Positions 1-9,212 of a stretch of 34,432 bases of DNA are shown in pieces. This stretch comes from an uncultured Aureispira sp. Its GTDB lineage: Bacteria > Bacteroidota > Bacteroidia > Chitinophagales > Saprospiraceae. The stretch lies in NCBI GenBank assembly GCA_905480075.1, contig CAJQOX010000082.1:1-34432 (forward strand), read 5' to 3'. The notes under the pieces were generated by a model. That model was given only the letters and a program-made list of their open reading frames with translations. It was not told where the DNA came from and made no database searches. Each line of letters begins with the position of its first letter. Position 1 is the first letter of the stretch. The translations under genes and the position numbers were made by a program.

Positions 1-99
1 CTTCGGTTTATTACATGATTCTTCGAATTATTTCATGAACCTTTGGTTTCATAAATCTACAAAGTCTTTCTACTTGCTACTTTCGACTATTTCATTATT

Positions 100-825
100 C
101 TACCTTTCACTCTTGATTATCGTCCCCTTTTCCCAATAAGATTTTCTTCGGCTTTTTCCGTCAGAAGAAAAACTTTCGGTCCATCCGTGCAACAATCCAT
201 CAACATAATTTTTTTCCCATTGCAACTGACCATTTGTATAATAATCCTTCCATATTCCGGTTTTCACATCATGAACATAAGTGCCTTCGGTTTTCAGGTA
301 ACCTTTTTTATATTTTTTCCAAATTCCGTTTTTTTTGCCTGAGAAATATTCTGTTTCTCTTTTAAGTTTCCCCTGTTCACCCCATGAAAACCACATACCG
401 GTTTTTAAGCCATTATTATAAGCCCCTTTCAAAACAAGAGCAGTATCTTTAAAAATTTTGCAAATCCCGTTTCTCCTACCCTTTTCATAATTTCTTTCCT
501 CCTTAAGCCTGCCGTTTTCATCCCAAAATTTCCATTGCCCCGAAAGCACACCTTCTTCATAGTTGTACTCATATTTAACCTCTCCGTTTTCCCACCATAT
601 GTATGCCTTATTATTGACAATTTCCATAGAGGATTTGATATAGGCGATCTTATTTATGAAAATAATTTCGGTGAAGCTGAGGGGGATATCTGATAGTGGT
701 TTGACAGCAGAATCAAGAACCATAGATTGGTTTGAAAAGTGGTTATTACCGCAGATTAAATCTTGACCGGAATGAATACAATTGAATGAGTAAATCTGCA
801 ATGAAATAAGAAGTAATACATTCAT
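100..825 (-). CDS. MORN-repeat (YwqK-like) secreted or envelope protein
   Basis: A 241-residue protein whose region from about residue 75 to 235 is a run of MORN_2-type repeats of roughly 22-24 residues. Each has the pattern G-x-L-x-x-E-x-x-Y-x-x-G-x-x-x-G-x-W-x-x-(Y/F), for example NGRLKEERNYEKGRRNG and NGQLQWEKNYVDGLLHG. This is the repeat architecture of proteins annotated as 'YwqK family antitoxin', a name that says little about function in Bacteroidota. The N-terminus is short and hydrophobic (MNVLLLISLQIYSFNC), compatible with a weak signal peptide. The ATG start is 50 nt downstream of the histidine-kinase reading frame on the same strand, so co-transcription is likely. The repeat assignment is firm; function and export are inferred. 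No partner toxin gene is adjacent. Confidence 0.8.
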   Translation of the reverse strand: MNVLLLISLQIYSFNCIHSGQDLICGNNHFSNQSMVLDSAVKPLSDIPLSFTEIIFINKIAYIKSSMEIVNNKAYIWWENGEVKYEYNYEEGVLSGQWKFWDENGRLKEERNYEKGRRNGICKIFKDTALVLKGAYNNGLKTGMWFSWGEQGKLKRETEYFSGKKNGIWKKYKKGYLKTEGTYVHDVKTGIWKDYYTNGQLQWEKNYVDGLLHGWTESFSSDGKSRRKSYWEKGTIIKSER

Positions 826-875
826 TTTTAAATTTCTTTAATAAAAGGAAATAATAAAGGGGAAGATGATAAAAA

Positions 876-2066
876 TCAGGACAGGTATTCCTTTAACTTT
901 TCAAATATCTGCGCTTTAACAAAGGGTTTGGAAAGATAATCATCCATCCCTGCAGCAAGACATTTTTCTCTGTCATCGCCCATAGCATTTGCAGTAATGG
1001 CAATTATCTTGGTATCAATACCACTCTCAAGAATACGAATCTTACCTGTGGCTTCAAAACCATCCATTCCGGGCATCTGAACATCCATAAAAATTAATAC
1101 GGGCTGTTCTCTGATATAGGATTGAACGGCATCATAACCATTAACACATTCAATGATATGTACCATGCCAAAATTTTTCAGAATCTGTCTCAGCAAAATC
1201 ATATTGACAGCATTATCTTCAACGATCATAATTTTCGAGTCCTTTAAATCATCATCTATTACAAGCAATGGTTTTTGCGATCGTTTAATTTCATCGGCAG
1301 TAAAAAAATGCTTAATTACGTTTACCGGAATAACCGGATTAAGAACGTACTCATTTTCAACAAAGAAAGGTTTATGCAAGTCATCTAATGATAATATATA
1401 TACTATATTAAGATTTGAAAATTTCTGAATATTATTTTCTTCAACCAATAAGCCATCAATGTATATTTTATCCCATTTTTTGTCAATATAATCAGTGGCT
1501 GAGTCAATGTTTTTACAGATAACCACCTCCTGCGCAGCACTTGAATTTAATATTCCCTTCAAGACATCAGACAAGGTGGTCTGAGAAGTGATTATCAGAA
1601 AACATTTGCCCTCAAGTAAAGAGGAATACTCATTAATGATCCTGAAAGGTAGATTTAAAGATAAAGAGAAAGTACTTCCTTCATTCACTTTTGATACAAC
1701 ATGTAAATCCCCTTCCATTAATTCAGCCATTTTTCTTGAAATCGACAAGCCAAGTCCGGTTCCTCCGAATTTTCTTGCTGTAGAGTTATCTGCCTGATTA
1801 AAAGCACTGAAAATGTGGTTTAGCTTTTCAGCCTCAATCCCAATTCCGGTATCAGAAACCCGGAAAATTATATTTTTCTCTTCCCCATTTTCATTAATTT
1901 CAACAGAGAGGGTAATTGAACCTTCATGAGTAAATTTGATCGCATTGCTCAGTAAGTTCATCAGAATTTGCTGAATCCTGAAACTGTCCCCTTTCAGAAC
2001 TACAGGTAATTGAGGGCTGCGAATAAAATTAAGAGACAAGCCTTTCTTCAATGCAGCCGGAGCCAT
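876..2066 (-). CDS. Hybrid histidine kinase, C-terminal part (HATPase + receivers), frameshifted from upstream frame
   Basis: A 396-residue frame that starts directly with the linker before an HK ATPase domain and has no sensor or phospho-acceptor His of its own. Residues about 25-140 are HATPase_c: N box around LMNLLSNAIKFT, G1 box DTGIGI, G2 box GGTGLGLSI. Residues about 150-255 look like a degenerate receiver without the usual N-terminal acidic pair. Residues about 275-395 are an intact receiver (IMIVEDNAVN, phospho-acceptor D328 in FMDVQMP, and a conserved Lys in YLSKPF). Its ATG overlaps the upstream stop codon as TAATG at 2064-2068. The upstream frame supplies exactly the missing HisKA domain, so this is most likely the 3' part of one gene broken by a single-base deletion around 2080-2082. 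Independent translation by reinitiation is possible but unproven. Confidence 0.85.
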   Translation of the reverse strand: MAPAALKKGLSLNFIRSPQLPVVLKGDSFRIQQILMNLLSNAIKFTHEGSITLSVEINENGEEKNIIFRVSDTGIGIEAEKLNHIFSAFNQADNSTARKFGGTGLGLSISRKMAELMEGDLHVVSKVNEGSTFSLSLNLPFRIINEYSSLLEGKCFLIITSQTTLSDVLKGILNSSAAQEVVICKNIDSATDYIDKKWDKIYIDGLLVEENNIQKFSNLNIVYILSLDDLHKPFFVENEYVLNPVIPVNVIKHFFTADEIKRSQKPLLVIDDDLKDSKIMIVEDNAVNMILLRQILKNFGMVHIIECVNGYDAVQSYIREQPVLIFMDVQMPGMDGFEATGKIRILESGIDTKIIAITANAMGDDREKCLAAGMDDYLSKPFVKAQIFEKLKEYLS

Positions 2067-4825
2067 TACATTAGCCGTATTTCAAGTAATTCATCGATCT
2101 GAAAATCATCATTCAATAATTTCAGTTTATCAACTTCAATTTTAGAAAAATCCAACAGATCATTAATAATCAGAAGCAAAGAATGAGAAGAATGATACAC
2201 TTTTTCAAGGTAATTACGCTGCAATTTTTCCAGTTTGGTATCAAGGGTTAACTCCGTTAGTCCTATGATACCGTTCATAGGCGTTCTTATCTCGTGAGAA
2301 ATATTAGCCATAAAAAGACTCTTGGCTTTGTTTGCCTCTTCTGCCTGTTCTTTTGCCTGAATGATAGATTCCGTTCTCTCTTTAATTATTCTTTCCAATT
2401 GCTCTTTCTTTTGTTGAAGAGAACGGGTTCTTAGCAAAATTAATAAATATATCAGTACCAATAAAAAGAAAAAACAAATCATCAAAAACCAGGTACTAAG
2501 ATAATAAGGATATACCACTTTAATAACGATATCTTTATCATTATAAATCCAATGATTCCCCCGACTTGTTTTCCCCCGGATCTTTAAAGTATAATTCCCA
2601 TAAGGAACCCTGGAAAGGATTAATTTATTCGAATTTAAATAATTCCAGCTTTTGTCAAAGCCTTCAATAATATAACTGTATTGGTGTTTACCACTGTTGT
2701 GATAATCGAGCAGGGCAAGATGAAGATGTACTGATTTATCAAAAGGAAGAATTTCAATTATTTGTTTTTCTGATACATCATAATGGATATTTATTTTTTC
2801 CTGTACTTCACTGCTTAATTTAAAAGCCTTGCTGATAACCAAAGCTATATCTATTTTCTCATCGCCAACGTCCGCCGGGTCAAAACTAATGAAGCCATCC
2901 TGTGTGCCGAAGAATAATTTGCCGTTTTTATCTTTAAAATGAGATATAGTATTGAATTCATTATGAGGCAAACCATCCTCTTCATAGAAGGCAGTAATCC
3001 GATAATTTTCTTTATTTAACCGCATCAATCCATACTGACTTGGTATCCATAAGTTGTTATAATCATCTTCATATACAGCATAAAGTATATTGTGCGTCAG
3101 TCCTGAACTATTTTTTGTAAAATGAACATATTCTTCTGTTTGCGGATCAAATCTAATGAGGCCGTAGCCTTTGGTAGCAAGCCAGAAAATACCCTCTTTA
3201 TCTTCATGAAGATGTAAAATTTGAGCGGCAGGGATATAATTAAAATCATCTGAATTATTATATCCCGCAATTACTTTAGAAGAATCAAAATTTAAATGAT
3301 ACAAGCCCGAAGAGGTGCAAAGCCAATTGCCATTCTCATTACCATGAATATGATAAACATGACTGTTCATCATCAAATCATAGGCTTTACCAGTACTTTT
3401 AAATAATTTAATTTTTCCTGTTTTTTCATCCAGGTAATTCAATCCGTTATAATAACCAATCCATATTCTTCCGGAATTTGCTCTGAATATTTTCCAGACA
3501 GGGCCCCTGTTAATTCCTTGTTCATGACTATAGACAAGGGGAAGCCCGCCATCTTTTCCATAAAAAAATAATTTGCCCCCTTCATTGCCCACCCAAATAC
3601 CATTGCTATCCTCCAGAAAAGAAGTATAATTATTAATAATTTCATTAGAATAAAAAGGCAAATCAGACCATCTTTGCCCGGGTTCCTTCGTTTTTAAAAA
3701 ACCAATGCCACTGACCAATATATTATTGTCTTTCGATACATGAATCCCCCGGATCTTTAAATTATCTTCGGTCTTGTCAAGTTCTTTGTTGAAGGGGATT
3801 TCTATTAAACTGAGATGACAAAAATGCTGATCACTCTGAGTCCAGATATCTCCGTCTCTATCAATATACAGACCATAGGTTTCGGAAAATTCAAAGTCAA
3901 ATGCAGCATTGATCAACAAATTACCGTAATCGTCATAAATAAATAAACTATCCTGATCTATCACATAGATTCTCTTATCATTATACCCTAACTTGCCCCC
4001 CCGGTAATTTATTTTTATCTTCTTAAATGTATCTATACCAGAAGAATACCTCTCAATTTTCACCAGTTTATACTCATCGAACAACTGATTACATACAAGG
4101 CAGCAATCATGTTCCCCTGTTATAAAATTTTCCATGATCTGATCGGAGGGACAAGTTTTTCTTTCCAGAATAGTCCCGTCAGCATCAACAACTAACAAGG
4201 CTATCTGAGTTAAGCCTTTAACCAATTGAAGGGCATAATTACCATTCTTCAGGCTGATACAATTTCTAAAATAGAATTCCGGAAAAGAATCAGAAAAAGA
4301 GACCTTGGAAAAAAGTTCAATAATTGTGTCATTGGCATATTCAAAGAACCTGACTTTTTTTAATTCATCCCATTGCTTGAATACAATTTTATCTTTTAAA
4401 AGAGGAACGTGAAAGTTGATTTGCCCGGAGTAAGGTAATTTTACCCCCGTGTACTCTTCTACAGAGTAGAACTTCCGTTCTTTGGTGTTAAGCACACAGT
4501 TACAGGTATTAATTCCATCATTTCCTGTAATCCATATATTACCTGAACTATCCTGACCGAGATAATGAATAATATTGGCGCAAAGGCCATCCTCTTCTTT
4601 GGTAAAAGTTTGAAGTTCCAAACCGTCATATAAGTTCAGTCCGTAATCCGTGGCGATCCAGACAAATCCCTTATTGTCCTTAAGTACGTGATTTATATTG
4701 TAACTGCTTATACCATCATCCATGCCAATTTTCTTGACTATCAGTTGATAATTCTGAGCACTTATTGAACTCAATATTACTAAAAAAACTATAAGAGTTT
4801 TTATTATGTAATTTACTGTAATCAA
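2066..4825 (-). CDS. Reg_prop/Y_Y_Y sensor histidine kinase, N-terminal part (ends inside the HisKA-HATPase linker)
   Basis: A 919-residue frame: signal peptide (about residues 1-23, ending SSISAQ), a long periplasmic beta-propeller region of Reg_prop repeats (such as [19 protein letters not shown] and [18 protein letters not shown]), a Y_Y_Y domain near residues 700-765, one transmembrane helix at about 775-798, a short coiled coil, and a HisKA domain with phospho-acceptor H844 in SHEIRTP. The frame ends at DELLEIRLM, just before the ATPase domain found in the next frame. Re-reading one A after codon GAA gives [14 protein letters not shown] and rejoins the downstream frame, indicating loss of one A from a run at about 2080-2082. 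The combined protein would be about 1,320 residues, usual for 'one-component-like' Bacteroidota hybrid kinases. The start is TTG, directly after an in-frame stop; no in-frame ATG precedes the signal peptide. Confidence 0.85.
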   Translation of the reverse strand: MITVNYIIKTLIVFLVILSSISAQNYQLIVKKIGMDDGISSYNINHVLKDNKGFVWIATDYGLNLYDGLELQTFTKEEDGLCANIIHYLGQDSSGNIWITGNDGINTCNCVLNTKERKFYSVEEYTGVKLPYSGQINFHVPLLKDKIVFKQWDELKKVRFFEYANDTIIELFSKVSFSDSFPEFYFRNCISLKNGNYALQLVKGLTQIALLVVDADGTILERKTCPSDQIMENFITGEHDCCLVCNQLFDEYKLVKIERYSSGIDTFKKIKINYRGGKLGYNDKRIYVIDQDSLFIYDDYGNLLINAAFDFEFSETYGLYIDRDGDIWTQSDQHFCHLSLIEIPFNKELDKTEDNLKIRGIHVSKDNNILVSGIGFLKTKEPGQRWSDLPFYSNEIINNYTSFLEDSNGIWVGNEGGKLFFYGKDGGLPLVYSHEQGINRGPVWKIFRANSGRIWIGYYNGLNYLDEKTGKIKLFKSTGKAYDLMMNSHVYHIHGNENGNWLCTSSGLYHLNFDSSKVIAGYNNSDDFNYIPAAQILHLHEDKEGIFWLATKGYGLIRFDPQTEEYVHFTKNSSGLTHNILYAVYEDDYNNLWIPSQYGLMRLNKENYRITAFYEEDGLPHNEFNTISHFKDKNGKLFFGTQDGFISFDPADVGDEKIDIALVISKAFKLSSEVQEKINIHYDVSEKQIIEILPFDKSVHLHLALLDYHNSGKHQYSYIIEGFDKSWNYLNSNKLILSRVPYGNYTLKIRGKTSRGNHWIYNDKDIVIKVVYPYYLSTWFLMICFFFLLVLIYLLILLRTRSLQQKKEQLERIIKERTESIIQAKEQAEEANKAKSLFMANISHEIRTPMNGIIGLTELTLDTKLEKLQRNYLEKVYHSSHSLLLIINDLLDFSKIEVDKLKLLNDDFQIDELLEIRLM

Positions 4826-5030
4826 TCAGAGGCTGGTTTATTGAAGAAAAAAATATTGGCGAATTTTTAATAGACTGTTCTAACAAGTTAATCCAAAAGA
4901 ACAAGAATAGAAACTATATCCTTATTTTTTATATAAAAAGATTGCTTATAATTGACTCTGTAACAAATTAATTCCGCCTGTGATTTAATATTTTATACTC
5001 TGAAAAATCAAAATTTAAATTTGGGGACAA

Positions 5031-5090
5031 TAAAAAAAGAAGTAAACACCATGAATTATCAACATCAACAATTCAAAGCATTTACTTCTT
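5031..5090 (-). terminator. Probable intrinsic terminator of the ankyrin gene
   Basis: Perfect 10-bp inverted repeat AAGAAGTAAA (5037-5046) / TTTACTTCTT (5081-5090), with a nested arm pair TGAATT (5052-5057) / AATTCA (5070-5075). On the minus strand the structure begins 27 nt after the ankyrin stop codon and runs into a T tract (5031-5038). The stem is AT-rich and the loop long, so efficiency is uncertain. The rest of the 4826-5116 gap before the histidine kinase is AT-rich with no gene seen. Confidence 0.6.
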
Positions 5091-5116
5091 CAGTACTTCT
5101 TGCTTAAACAATGAGA

Positions 5117-6322
5117 TCAGCTCTTCAAAGCATCCCCCATTTCCTTATCTTTCCAGTGATAGGCCACCTCAGAAGGGGTACAACCTGCAGGTGTTCCTTC
5201 TCCCCTGTCCTTCGTGCTTTTGGAATTTTTGTCGGCACCTTTGCTCAGTAACAATTCTGCCATTTTAAGGTGTCCCCCGGCATCTGCCAGATAATGCAGC
5301 GGAGTCCAACCCCAATTATCTCCTGCGTGTATATCGTAGTTCTCTGCCAGGTTAAAAAACATTTCCAGTCCGTCCAACCTTCCGGAAGAAGAGACAGAAT
5401 GCAGGGGTGTTGCCCCCTTTGTGGTAACATTATCAAAGCTTGCCCCGGCTTTGAACAGGTCTTTCATCAATTTTGCTTCTCCGCAACTGCAGGCTACTGC
5501 CAATGCATTCTGATTATCTCTGCCAACAACATGGATATCAGCACCTGACTTCAGCAGAGTTTTTACAGTATCGAAGGCATCGAGATACTTAAGATGTTCT
5601 GTAGGGCCCCAAGACTGAGAGGCACAGTATCTTTGGTCTTTCAGGGTCATAACATTACCCAGTTTGGTCTTGTCATCAGGATTATAAGAGGAATCGTACC
5701 TGAAACAGCCTTTGATCACCTCATATTTTACATCCCTGCCGTTATTTGACCCTATACTTTTCCAGGATTTGATTCTTGCATCATACAATGCTCTCAATGC
5801 AGTAATCAATGCATTATCTCCGTCTACATTCAGGGCATGTATATCGGAACCGGCCTTTATCAGGCTTTTTATTATTTTATTTCTGCCCATCCATACAGCA
5901 GAAAACATCGGTGATTCATCGTACTGATCCTTGGCTTCCAGATTAGCACCTGCTTTAACTAATGCAGTAACAACCTTTCCGAAATTTGATACAGCTGCTA
6001 CGTGCAAGGCTGTCCCTCCCTTACTTGTCTTTGCTTCAAGGTCAGCACCGGCCTTTATCAACATAGTACAAATTGCGGTCTCTCCTTTTGATGCAGCTAA
6101 ATGCAAAGGATAAAAACTTTGATTATCTTTTATATCTGTTCTCGCACCATTTTTCAACAATAACTTCACGATCTCTTTGTGGCCATTAAAGGCGGCACAA
6201 TGCAAGGCACCCGAATTTGGTCCCATTGCATCGGGAGAAGCCCCGTCCTTTAATGCATTTTTTACTTTTTCCAGGTCCCCTTTTTCGGCTGCTAAAACAA
6301 TATCCATAGTTAAGTCACTCAT
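5117..6322 (-). CDS. Ankyrin-repeat protein
   Basis: A 401-residue protein with no signal peptide or membrane segment, so probably cytoplasmic. It carries about ten ankyrin repeats of about 33 residues with the usual core: G-x-x-A-L-H-x-A-A at the first helix, then V-x-x-L-(L/V)-K-x-G-A (for example TALHVAAVSNFGKVVTALVKAGANLEAKD and GWTPLHYLADAGGHLKMAELLLSKGADKN, split by a short loop). The repeats are interrupted at about residues 182-255 by a non-repeat insertion rich in charged and aromatic residues that contains two Cys. Ankyrin arrays mediate protein-protein contacts; the partner is not indicated. The gene is divergent from the sigma-factor gene across a very AT-rich 243-bp gap (6323-6565) where I see no convincing -33/-7 pair. 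The ATG start gives a first repeat in register. Confidence 0.9.
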   Translation of the reverse strand: MSDLTMDIVLAAEKGDLEKVKNALKDGASPDAMGPNSGALHCAAFNGHKEIVKLLLKNGARTDIKDNQSFYPLHLAASKGETAICTMLIKAGADLEAKTSKGGTALHVAAVSNFGKVVTALVKAGANLEAKDQYDESPMFSAVWMGRNKIIKSLIKAGSDIHALNVDGDNALITALRALYDARIKSWKSIGSNNGRDVKYEVIKGCFRYDSSYNPDDKTKLGNVMTLKDQRYCASQSWGPTEHLKYLDAFDTVKTLLKSGADIHVVGRDNQNALAVACSCGEAKLMKDLFKAGASFDNVTTKGATPLHSVSSSGRLDGLEMFFNLAENYDIHAGDNWGWTPLHYLADAGGHLKMAELLLSKGADKNSKSTKDRGEGTPAGCTPSEVAYHWKDKEMGDALKS

Positions 6323-6565
6323 TCTTTGGTTTTTTTATTGTGTGAATAATAAATTTATTGGGTAGATAAATATATATATAAAAGCACACATTACTATTAT
6401 CATATTTTTAATTTATTTTTTACCTCTATATAAATAATTGATTACTATATACTTTAATATTATATTTATACTTTTATGTAAAAAAATCAGCTTCTGCTGT
6501 TACCTTTTTCGTTTTCAGGTTACATACTCCTGTAAACGTTCTGTAATAAAAGGGCAAAAATAATA

Positions 6566-7096
6566 ATGAAACAAAAAAGCAGGCAAAAACAAGATGCATT
6601 CATGGAGGCCTATCAGAAGATTCACGAAAATTTCGTGCGCTTTTGTCAGGCAAGGGCCTATCATGTCATGAATCATGAAGACCTGGTCAACGAATCATTA
6701 TTGAGAGCCTATCAGCAGTGGGATAAAATAAGGAAAAAAGAATCGCTCTTATATTTTCTTTTTGGAACTGCCCGGAATATTGTAATGAATACCATCCGTA
6801 AAAAACGGGAAGTTTCTATGGACGGGATTTCTGATAATGTGCTCTACACTAAAAATTCGGCTGAACTGAACCTTGAAGTAGAGTTTTTGTATAAACAAAT
6901 GGACAAGCTTGACGACCTGAAAAAAGAGGCGCTTATCCTATTTGAAATATCCGGATTTTCAATTAAGGAAATTGCCAAAATCCAAAATTCAAAGGAGGGA
7001 GCAGTAAAAGTAAGATTGAGTCGTGCAAGAAAAGAATTGAAGGAAATCATGACCAATGAATCTGATTATTTAATCTCTAAACCTAAAAATCTATGA
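6566..7096 (+). CDS. ECF-type RNA polymerase sigma-70 factor
   Basis: A 176-residue protein with the two domains of an ECF sigma factor. Region 2 is at about residues 20-82 (HEDLVNESLLRAYQQWDKI, then LLYFLFGTARNIVMNTIRKKR, the -10-recognition part). Region 4 is at about 115-165 (LILFEISGFSIKEIAKI and EGAVKVRLSRARKELKEI, a helix-turn-helix). Length is normal for the family. Its stop overlaps the start of the next gene (ATGA at 7093-7096), so it is translationally coupled to a single-pass membrane protein, the usual arrangement of sigma factor and anti-sigma factor. The group probably directs the downstream OmpA-type gene and may autoregulate. The target promoter motif cannot be read from this window with confidence. 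Confidence 0.93.
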   Translation: MKQKSRQKQDAFMEAYQKIHENFVRFCQARAYHVMNHEDLVNESLLRAYQQWDKIRKKESLLYFLFGTARNIVMNTIRKKREVSMDGISDNVLYTKNSAELNLEVEFLYKQMDKLDDLKKEALILFEISGFSIKEIAKIQNSKEGAVKVRLSRARKELKEIMTNESDYLISKPKNL

Positions 7097-9144
7097 ACAA
7101 AGATTTTAACAATATAGAGGACTTGTTTGCTGCGGCAAGAAATTCGGAGGTTAAAATAACTTTGGAACAGGTCAGAGAGAAACTCGAGGAACAGGGCTCC
7201 ACCCCGCTGTGGAAATGGTTTTTGCCTTTGCTTGCTATTCTGTTGCTTGTTGTGTTGGGTATAAAAACGTTTTTACCCCTCCCCGATGAACATACTGCTC
7301 AGATTCTCGAAAATCATTCAAAGGTGGAAGAGATTAAAGAGGATTCTCCGGTTGTTAAAGATGAAAAAATTGCTGTGATTGATACGATTCCTGAAGTTAA
7401 AAACACCCTGCCAAAAAGAGAAATTGTTTACAACAAAACAAGTGTTGAACAAAGAAGATCGATCAGAAATTTATCGCCTGTAGTTCCGATTATTAGCAAT
7501 AGAAAAATTGAAACTTACCCCAATGAAGGCCTGCATTTTATTGCCAATACGATCCTTGAAAATAATGCTAAAAAAGAACTAAATGAGCGCAGGGATAATT
7601 TCGAGGACAGTGTAGTTTTCAAATTACCTGTACAGGAAAGTTTTATACTCGAAGACAAAAAGATGCTGCATAAAAAAAGTAGGTTTATCTTCATGAAAAC
7701 TTTGGAAAACAGAGAAAGTATCAGCATGAAAACCTTCAGAAAAGGGAGCAAAAAACAACTTGTTTTCAACAAATACAATTCCATATTTGAAAGGATAAAA
7801 TCTATCAGCCTGAGCCCTTTAATTCAAGGAAAAAACTGCAGCTTACACACTGTAGAATCATTTAATGATCAATTGCTTATAATCACAAAAACAGTATCAA
7901 AAAAAGATAAAACCATTGAATACCAAGGGCACCTTTTTGATTATCAGAGAATGAAAATAAAGAAAACAAAAAAACTGGCGGAAATACCCTACTCCAAATC
8001 GGGAACCGACCAGAATATTCAGGTATCTGAAAATGGTAAATTCCTCCTCGTGAATTCTTTGCCGGAGAAGCCAACGGTGAAATCAACAAATACTTTAAAA
8101 AATCCTCAGGGAAAAAGAGCGATTCCTTTTAAACTTCCTGTGTTCACCAAAAGAAGAACCCCAAAAAGCATTTCAGCAGAAAGCAAATTTTTTGTCTTTG
8201 ATAAGAACCTGAAACTCTTTAACAAAATTAAGCAGCCCAGAATGACTTCCTACGAAACAGCTATTGATAATAAAGGAACGCTTTTCCTGTGGAAACCCAA
8301 AATGAACAAACCTGCTTTTGTTTCTCTGCCTAAAGATTATGCAAAGCAATATATTTTATCTACGTTCGGAAATGATAGTTCCAATTCAATGCAGGTCAAA
8401 GCCAGTTCTTTCAGAGGCCTGCAGGACTCATCAGTTGCTCAGGCAGGGATAAGCGACTCTGTTGATTTGAATAACCTGAAGCTACTGTTGAACCCTAAAG
8501 GAAAACCGATTCTCTTTGGCTATCTCAACAATAACAAAGGTTTACAATATTTATCCTTCTCCGATACATTGTCTCCTGTTCAACATTCGGTCTTGTCTTT
8601 CGACCCTTACTTCTTATCAAAAAAGGATGAAAGCCACTCCCCCGTCTTTGTAATTAATGAAGCCTTCTTTGACAAAAATTCCCATCTTAATGTCTTGTCA
8701 GGAATGTATGCAAATTTCAGCGATACAGATTTGTCAAACAAGAAATATATTTCTTCTGAAGGTATTGCCTTACATCAGTTCAATGCGGAAGGAAAGCCTC
8801 TTTTTACTACAGGCAGCCTCATGAACTTTTCTGAAGAAGAAACGGAAGCTCCGGCATTTTCCTATCTCTATGAAGATAACAACATGGCCCTGATATTTCC
8901 GGATAAAAAACAAAATAATGACAGGGAATCCGAAGATAAGAAAATGCTATCTGTCAATGCCCTGAAAATGCCCGCAGAATTGCTACAGACTGAACCGAAA
9001 AACAATAACATCGAAAACTATTTGCCTCTTGATTATTTTCATCATAAAGATCAGACAATTACCCTGCTGAAAGGAAAAAAAGATTTCAAAATTATTTATC
9101 TGCATTATGGGAAAGCCATAAACATAAAAACAAATTTAGATTAA
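7093..9144 (+). CDS. Single-pass membrane protein, putative anti-sigma factor with large periplasmic domain
   Basis: A 683-residue protein with about 40 cytoplasmic residues (including the acidic stretch NIEDLFAAARNSEV and the amphipathic TLEQVREKLEEQG), one transmembrane helix at about residues 41-61 (WKWFLPLLAILLLVVLGIK), and about 620 periplasmic residues. The first 150 periplasmic residues are charged and look disordered. The rest contains repeated beta-strand pairs (KFFVFDKNLKLFNKI, GTLFLWKPKMNKP, GLQYLSFSDTLSPVQ) that suggest a propeller-like fold, but I recognise no named domain. ATGA overlap with the ECF sigma gene and the topology (short cytosolic tail, one TM) support an anti-sigma role; this is inferred from context since no ZAS-type zinc motif is present. 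The next gene, an OmpA-type envelope protein, is 68 nt downstream and probably in the same operon. Confidence 0.7.
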   Translation: MNKDFNNIEDLFAAARNSEVKITLEQVREKLEEQGSTPLWKWFLPLLAILLLVVLGIKTFLPLPDEHTAQILENHSKVEEIKEDSPVVKDEKIAVIDTIPEVKNTLPKREIVYNKTSVEQRRSIRNLSPVVPIISNRKIETYPNEGLHFIANTILENNAKKELNERRDNFEDSVVFKLPVQESFILEDKKMLHKKSRFIFMKTLENRESISMKTFRKGSKKQLVFNKYNSIFERIKSISLSPLIQGKNCSLHTVESFNDQLLIITKTVSKKDKTIEYQGHLFDYQRMKIKKTKKLAEIPYSKSGTDQNIQVSENGKFLLVNSLPEKPTVKSTNTLKNPQGKRAIPFKLPVFTKRRTPKSISAESKFFVFDKNLKLFNKIKQPRMTSYETAIDNKGTLFLWKPKMNKPAFVSLPKDYAKQYILSTFGNDSSNSMQVKASSFRGLQDSSVAQAGISDSVDLNNLKLLLNPKGKPILFGYLNNNKGLQYLSFSDTLSPVQHSVLSFDPYFLSKKDESHSPVFVINEAFFDKNSHLNVLSGMYANFSDTDLSNKKYISSEGIALHQFNAEGKPLFTTGSLMNFSEEETEAPAFSYLYEDNNMALIFPDKKQNNDRESEDKKMLSVNALKMPAELLQTEPKNNNIENYLPLDYFHHKDQTITLLKGKKDFKIIYLHYGKAINIKTNLD

Positions 9145-9212
9145 GAAATTATTTATAATCAATTACCAATATTAATCAGTTAATTCTGTAAATTAAATTT
9201 AAACTTTATACA

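Noticed and set aside
1-60. Repeated CTTCG...TTATT.CATGA at the left edge
   Set aside because: Two imperfect copies about 20 bp apart in AT-rich sequence at a window edge; not enough to call a repeat element.
100-825. Toxin-antitoxin system based on the YwqK label
   Set aside because: The neighbour is a sensor kinase, not a toxin; the label derives from MORN repeats only.
2064-2090. Programmed -1 frameshift in the hybrid kinase
   Set aside because: There is no X-XXY-YYZ slippery heptamer in the zero frame and no obvious stimulatory hairpin; a one-base deletion explains the data better.
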